This document shows, piece after piece, positions 57,330 through 64,000 of a DNA stretch of 64,000 bases. Position 1 is the first letter of the stretch. Each line of letters opens with the position of its first letter. The DNA lies in assembly GCF_037975245.1 (NCBI RefSeq), contig NC_092562.1:3552001-3616000 (forward strand), written 5' to 3'. Source of the DNA: Apostichopus japonicus. Its lineage: Eukaryota; Echinodermata; Holothuroidea; Aspidochirotida; Stichopodidae. The notes under the pieces were generated by a model. That model searched no databases, had not been told where the DNA came from, and saw only the letters and a program-made list of their open reading frames with translations. The translations under genes and the position numbers were made by a program.

Positions 57330-60300
57330 TATGTAATTCTGCTTGACTGCAAAAAGTTTGGTGGCCTGCTCTATCGTTGCTAGTAATAATTGAAGGTGCG
57401 TCAATTACGGGGGTGCGTCAATTATGAAGCCTTGACTATACACTAAACTGTTTTGCGTATATTCATTCAAGGCTGAACTCGCGTCGTGAAGTTGATTTTG
57501 GTGTAGGCCTACCCATTCCACGAAACGAATTCCGATTTCAATAGAACGGCTGACGAATCTTGGATGGCGTAAACACGAAACCGATAGAATGTAGCGTATG
57601 TATCATAAGTAAGGTCAACATGTTATCCAAGCATTAAAAGTAAAAGTTAGGGCGTTTGCAGGGAAACCGCGTAACAAGACTTTATTAAGTGTCAGTGTGT
57701 AACTCAGTGTATGTCTTCGAACTATCAAGCGTTTGATGCTGACGTCACGAGCAATCTGATTGGCTGAAAACTCCGTAATTGAGAACCTGTTTGGGAAAAA
57801 AAATTCGCTCCCCGGTCACCTTACCAGCTGGTGGCGGACTGATAAACAACATGTATGGACATCCATGCATACGAGACATTACCAATATCATCAAATCATG
57901 AACACTCCCCCACCTCCTACCCCTATCAAAAACCCATGGGTAAAAAGAAAATACAAACTTCCAACACACACACACATGCAAAAATCCCAGGAAGATACCA
58001 GAGATTGTGCATATACGGGGTGATGTGAACTCAATACAAATAACCAGTAATAACACTTCAACAATTGCACTATTGACAGTAACTTTAAGTCATGTCCTTC
58101 AGCTCACATATAAGAAAACCTCCAACTGATCCCCCCACCCCCCAACCACCACCATTAACTACCCTTCATTGTCTTGATAGTCATTAGACCAGGGTTGTCC
58201 AACCTTTTGCAGAGTAGGGCCACATGGAATGATTATGATGAAGGAGGGGCCGCATAAACCCTACGCTCGAGTTTTTCGATTTCTTGCCCGAAGCCTAAGG
58301 CAACAAAATGTGAGCACTGCGCGCGGAGCGCACTGATTTATTTTCCTTCCTGATAAAAAAGATGAATAAAGTCCAGCCCCCCCCCCCTCCGCTGAGAGTG
58401 TCACACACACTGACCTGTATCCACTTTTTGGACCCAGAAGGTTCGAATGATTGATTATATAGCTTCAAATTTTTATCAATACATCTGCTCATTAAAATTT
58501 CGCACCGTAGAGCATCTCTGGCGGACACAACCCTGCGGCGGGCCGGACTGTGGCCCGCGGGCCGTAGGTTGGACAACCCTGCATTAGACACTGGTTAAGT
58601 CATGCATATTTACAAGATAAGAAATTTCTTGAACCAAAGTAAAATGACTTTAGCGTCAATGTCAAGCTTTATTTCAGATACTGATCTTTACAAGCACATC
58701 AAATGTTTAACATTTTGCCACTTGACATTCTCAATCCAAAAACCCAAATTCTGGGATAGGATGAGTGTGATAGGAAACGTAACAGTACCTCTACATAACG
58801 AACGACGTTATCATATTAAGGTTATGGTAGCATTTATGGGAATGATGGAATTGCCAATGGAACTCCATCAGGGTTATGGCCGTGGGGTTAGTCAGGAAGA
58901 TGAAATCAATGGTTGATATTTGCAATTTTGAAGAAATTTTGCCATAGCATATGAGGCTTAGGACAGTCACAGTGGGGTGTACAAAAGGGTTAGAAGGGAG
59001 GCGTATGGACAATGTCCCCCCCCCCCCCCAACCTCCATCATCGGTCTGGGGCCTTTTAACAACCAAATCAGGGGAGAATGATATACATTTATTGGCACTA
59101 AACGTCTAGATCTTATTCATAATCTTAATATGCCACAGAACCCACTATTTGTCTTTGAAACTTATCTTCTGCTGGGGGTAAAGTTCCTTCCCTACAAGGG
59201 TGGTGTCCGCCTCAATATCCCTTTGAAATCCTGTCACTGAACAGTCTAGCCTGACATTATATATTGCTATGAAATGAACAATCTTCGTTAGTAAACAGAC
59301 ATACATGCCCTTCTCTCACAGTTGTTGCCGTGGTAAAGCTGATTAGAATAACCTGCAGTTTAGACATTTGTCGACACGTATTTCAGTGGTTTAAATGTTG
59401 CTCCGATCGTCGCTGCCGAATAGAAGGAAGAGGAACAGGAGTATCTGATAAATAAGCAACCGCATTGTTATATAAAGATGATAAAAGATCTGTCGTTACG
59501 ATTAAGTCAAGTACATGTTAATATAAGCTTTCCATGTTTTCGAAGTCCTTAATTGTATACTGGTATTTTAGTAATTTACAATGGTAGACAGCAATTTGTG
59601 TCACGTGGACACTCCATAATTCTGCCGTAGGGAGAAGAAGCCATTACTTATTTGCTTTCTTGCTTCCTTAAACTTACCTTCTCCTGGGGATAAATGAGTT
59701 GTACTAAATAATTATGCAACTGATGATATCGAACAAACTATGCTCTTGTCAGTACCTAGCGATTTAGTGTATGCTTTATAATAGCACATCTATACGTGTA
59801 CATCTTTCATAGGTTTGAAAACAATATTATCAACTTTGACAATCAAATATCTATATACTTTGATCAAATCAGTGATCTACAACGGGAAAGCGTAAACATT
59901 TCCAAATAAGCAATTTTAATGGTCAATGGTATTCATCATGTACAAATGGAATTTACATGTTGTGGCATGTCTTTGTCAATGCTTAAGATATAGCCATATA
60001 GCATGCATCGAGTGATCAATCTATACTTCTTCATTGACAACTTAATAAGATGTTACGTACGAGATACTCGAAAGTATATATGAGAGCCAAAGGTTAACAA
60101 TAGGGCTTGTGGGACGGGTGACACCAGATGTAATTGACTGAGCAAAATTAGCGTTTCCTTAATCTTTGTAAGACTCAATACCTTGGCCTCTCTTACCTGA
60201 GTTCTCGTCTGAGTTAGATGTGCAAGTGTTAGTTTTGTTGCATTCGTGACGCTGCAGGTAGAAATCTGAAAATTGCGAAACTCATCTCATGCACTTAAAC

Positions 60301-62385
60301 GGGATGAGATGAAGTCTTAGGTTATAAACGGATGTTTTCGAGAAATATAGAAACAAGCACTATGTGACTAAACTGCCGCCATCTTGTAAATTGTCGTTAT
60401 AAAGGTGTAAAGTACACTTTTTCTTTTATGAGAATATGGATATTTATGAGAATATGTGGAAAAGTGCCTATAAAGATGCTACGGAGAGACTTTCATAGCA
60501 AATATCGCAGTAATGCTTAGGTGCACTGAGTATGAAGTAAAACATTTAATATAAATATCAGGAAGTTGTGGAGTGTGTTAATGCATTTACCAAAATATCT
60601 TTGGATGAACTGGAAGATGCGAAGAGCAGGCGTGTAGGCTTGACAAGTATTGGGCAAAATTTCTCCCATTCTTTGCTCAACGTCACAGCCAAAAGAAAAC
60701 TTACAAGTGCCATATGATAGAAGGTTCCACAGAATGTGTATGAATCATTTAATTACAGCAAAGTTGGATGAATTACCTAAATTGCCAAACTTAGTAAAGG
60801 AACTAGTCTCCAAAGTACGGAATTTCTTTTACGATAGTGAGAATTTGAAAATAAAAAAGTTTGAGAAGAGAAGTTGTGTTATAAATATTATTAATTAACT
60901 GATATCGACAAGTTGTGGTATTGGTTATTCACCATCTCAGTGTATGTTACTAATTTCTTATGTTCAGTGTGAATACAGAGGTCCAGACATTCTCCTTATT
61001 TCTTTCTTCCTTTCCTGCATTAAAGTGTGTTCTGTTTTGCTAAGGCCCAATGTTTCCCTAATCAACTTTATATGTATATTGCATATTGTTGTGCCCCCCA
61101 AACCCCAGATAAATGAAATGAATGCAAGAAATGGACTTGACTGTGGGTGGAAATGCAGTTAATGTTCTAATGCTGTGGCTTACTTTAAATTTGTCTCTTA
61201 AATGAAAACGTTCATTTCATTTTCAATTAACACATAAATATGGCAGTTTAAACAGTGCCATCAGGATTAAAATATCTAACGTTAATATTGCCGAAATAGT
61301 TTAACGTGACGAGATGTAACAAGTGGCTATTTCATCTGTTTTCAAAATATTGTTTTATCGCAAGATTATAAAAAAATCAACAACACAACATTTTGCATAA
61401 AATTGTTGAAATGGCGAGATAAACCGTTAATATAGTGTCATTTGAACCTCTTACTTTCCTTCAAAAATTGTTGAATTTGCCAACGTGGAAAGATGTCAAC
61501 AGTTTAAATATTTTGCAGAATATTGTTGATATAACGAGCTGTTATAGCCTAAGTTATTAATTCCATATTTTTCAGACAATTGTTTTAGTGTAAAGAAATT
61601 CTTAATATCTTCATGGTAATTTAAAGCTGCAAAAAAGTTCAACAGAGTGCAAAGGTGTAGAAACAGGAAGTAAAAAGGTGAGAGGAATTGAAATACCACC
61701 CCCCCCCCATATATAGGCTTGGATCACTCCTAAGTACGATGAATAAGCAAACAGGGATTTTCTTTTGAGTTTAACTTACTTCCTTAACCACACTAGTTCA
61801 AGTTCAAATATGTCTTTCAATTCAAGCCGTGGTTAACTGAATCAACACAGAACAACAATGAAAGACTGCCACATTCATTTGGCGTCATACAGATCAAGCC
61901 CTATTTAAATTCTTAATATGGTGCATGACACCTGAACTTGTCACCTCACAAAATGTCAATAACTAAATACTCGGCAAAGATACGGCTAAATATAACTTTT
62001 TAATGTCGGGTTTTCAAATGCTTGTAGCCAAATAAGTTTGCGAGTGTTGACATTTTATAAACTGGAAATAAACTGCAATCAGTAAAGATGACAGTACTAG
62101 GAATAATACCCCAAAACTTGTGGTCGCTTTAAGCAACTTTGTGGTCGCTCAGCTTAACTACTGATTATTATTTGATTATTATAGCTTTATCTACCAGGAC
62201 GTAGTGTAAATGTTGAATTTAACCCGTCAGTGTACCACCATACAACAATGGTGAAGCAGCAGTGGTGTCAAAGCCTTTATAAGTTAGTTCCTCTTTCGTT
62301 ATGTGATGATTACCACGCAGCTACCACATACACATTTGGAAGGAAACATTAAAATAACAACCGTATAGAACCGTGTTTTGTCAGA
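57330..62385. repeat. Intergenic duplication block 2e upstream of gene 3 (matches 30756-36315)
   Basis: Begins at the empty TA site of element 2. Contains the hAT MITE and a single 270-bp unit. No exon seen before 62386. It carries a short tandem duplication (GATTATTATTTGATTATTAT near 62164) absent from the region upstream of gene 2. Confidence 0.85.
58190..58581. mobile_element. hAT-type MITE, copy 2 (392 bp)
   Basis: Same element and same CATTAGAC target duplication (58182-58189 and 58582-58589) as at 31616, with a few small deletions near 58525. Confidence 0.9.
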
Positions 62386-62524
62386 ATGCAATTCACTCCA
62401 TGCACACGAACTGGTGGTTTAGTACTAGTGGAAACGATGCTCATTTTGTGTTACTTTGTTATTTTAGGTTCCATGCAGGCAGTTAATCGAGTAACTGCTA
62501 TCCAGGATGACTGCCCGCTCTCAG
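62386..62524 (+). CDS. Gene 3: exon 1 of a third tandem receptor copy
   Basis: This is the counterpart of exon 1 at 36316-36454: the same ATG, the same hydrophobic leader (core LILCYFVIL) and the same donor after CTCTCAG. The only difference seen in the exon is silent (CCG to CCA in codon 5). Exon 2 would lie beyond the right edge. It shows that the array has at least three members and that the repeat period from start codon to start codon is 26,070 bp here. Confidence 0.75.
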
Positions 62525-64000
62525 GTAAGGTGTATTTGATACAGCATTCTCTGATTTTTAAAACCTGTGGCTCAACCACTATTTATTGTGGAATGGTATC
62601 GGGTAATCTAGTTGTAAATTGTCATATCTATGTCATCTGTTAACATGCAACCGTCTGTCAATTTTCAATATTACTTCTCACGAGAATGCTTTGCCATGAA
62701 TCCAGATAGTGATATAACTCTTATTAATTTAATTTTTCAACCTATAGTAGTAAAGAGATCCATGTATATGTTTTTCTTCAAGATTTTTGAAACCACGGGT
62801 AGCACATATATTGGTCTACAAATTCCACGTCTAGTTTGGACCAATTCTTTTAGATATAGGTATCATTTTGGCTACCTTACACCTTGATGGGAAAACGTCT
62901 AAAGTTGCGCACCTTTTTAACATGTTAAAAGCGTTGATTTCATCAGTACTGTATCTTTTGAAATATCAAGATGGGGTAGATCGTTAATGATATTCTTGTG
63001 ATAATTTAGGAATATTAAATGAAATCCATTGAGATATTTCACAATACATGTTGCTTTAACGTTTCCATAGTTGTTTTTTCCTGGGAATGCTGGCTTGTCG
63101 CAAAAGTGAAAAGTATTATTTTGCGATATCATTAGTGATTGATGTACCTGTTAAGATAAATGTAGCCGAAGAATGTGACGTATTTCGCATAGATTGTTCA
63201 TTTCTCAAAACTTGCCAGATAGCTTTTGTAATTCTATTAATTCTTAAGATTTCATGTTTAAAACAGGTCTGTTTGGCAAGTCGACTGTGTTTCAGTGTTT
63301 ACGATTGTCATATGCAATGGTCATACTGTATGGGTGGAATAATTCGAATATTTTTTTAACATTGAAAACAAAGGAACAAGTCTTAAGATATTACCCTTAA
63401 ATGTTGATATATTATATTGCAATTTAGGTTTTGGAAATGTTTCCTGACTTAAAGCTTGTCATACAGCATAAAACTTGACAATTTTGCAGATAATACCAAC
63501 ACTGTATCATCTTATTTTATCAATAAACTGTTTTGTTATTACGGTATCGTGTATACCGATATATCATACTTTGCCCTCAGTGTGAGTTTTCATGTTGTGG
63601 CGGGGAATGAATAGGCTACTCATAAAATCCTGATGGGTATCCATATATCTGATCCACTTCTGATTCGCATCATAATGGTACTCTGTGTAGTTTTGCAAAT
63701 GAAAGCTCTATATCACCTCTCCACGTACAAATGGTAGAACATTTCCATGACTGACATAAAAAAAAGGTTTCTTTAATAAGATAAAACTTATTCCGAAAGC
63801 ATATGTACTATAGCTTGATAGCAACGGAGCCTATAGAAACACTTAATCAGTGTGAGATTTAACGTGACTAATGTAGCTGTGTCAAATGTAAATATTACTT
63901 ACAATCATTAAAGTATATGATGTTCATCTCACATACTGGAATTTCCCTCACGGACTTCCTGATATGGAAAACGTGTTCTATAAAAGTCAGTATTGCCTAC
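62525..64000. repeat. Gene 3 intron 1 (matches 36455 to about 37960)
   Basis: Collinear with intron 1 of gene 2 to the right edge, with scattered substitutions and short indels. No exon seen. The duplication continues beyond the window. Confidence 0.85.

Overview
The window is animal nuclear DNA. It is AT-rich, with GT-AG introns, long introns and intergenic spaces, (TA)n and minisatellite arrays, non-LTR retrotransposon debris, tRNA-like SINE heads and several DNA transposons. Receptor type and repeat content suggest a marine invertebrate deuterostome (echinoderm such as a sea cucumber, or hemichordate). That is an impression, because nothing here fixes the species.

The core is a head-to-tail tandem array of one receptor gene on the + strand. 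Gene 1 is represented by its 3' part (exons from 2451 to a stop at 22701). Gene 2 is complete (ATG 36316 to TAA 55776; 19 exons read by eye; 3225 nt, 1074 residues). Gene 3 shows only exon 1 (62386..62524) before the window ends. The product has a signal peptide, an LRRNT cysteine cluster, about 14 leucine-rich repeats mostly carried one per exon, a GCC2/GCC3 (ephrin-receptor-like) cysteine region, a polytopic membrane domain with roughly 7-8 membrane segments, and a short cytosolic tail. Every LRR exon is a multiple of three and bounded by phase-2 introns, so LRR exons can be gained, lost or skipped without a frameshift. Gene 1 has lost the segment that carries two LRR exons in gene 2. Gene 1 and gene 2 LRR exons differ almost only by replacement changes.

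The duplicated blocks align as follows: 562-2068 with 41743-43257; 2069-3254 with 44643-45801; 12684-23928 with 45800-57000; 24758-25076 with 57009-57331; 30756 to about 37960 with 57330-64000. The first copy is longer mainly because two TA-flanked DNA transposons sit in it, and the second copy preserves both exact empty sites: element 1 (3255..12683, 9.4 kb, empty site 45800-45801) and element 2 (25077..30755, 5.7 kb, empty site 57330-57331). I recognise no transposase in either. Both carry decayed multi-exon relics of what looks like the same uncharacterised protein family (SAMD3-like proteins of fish and invertebrates).

Other structure includes a hAT-type MITE with a perfect 8-bp target duplication, whose 3' end is part of a 270-bp triplication found only in copy 1; a TTAA-type MITE present twice in opposite orientation in each unit; (TA)n arrays carrying perfect palindromes at the left duplication boundary; several other hairpins and minisatellites; and LINE reverse-transcriptase fragments at 1-370 and 6300-6700. 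All exon and domain calls are by eye; none was checked against transcripts or databases.
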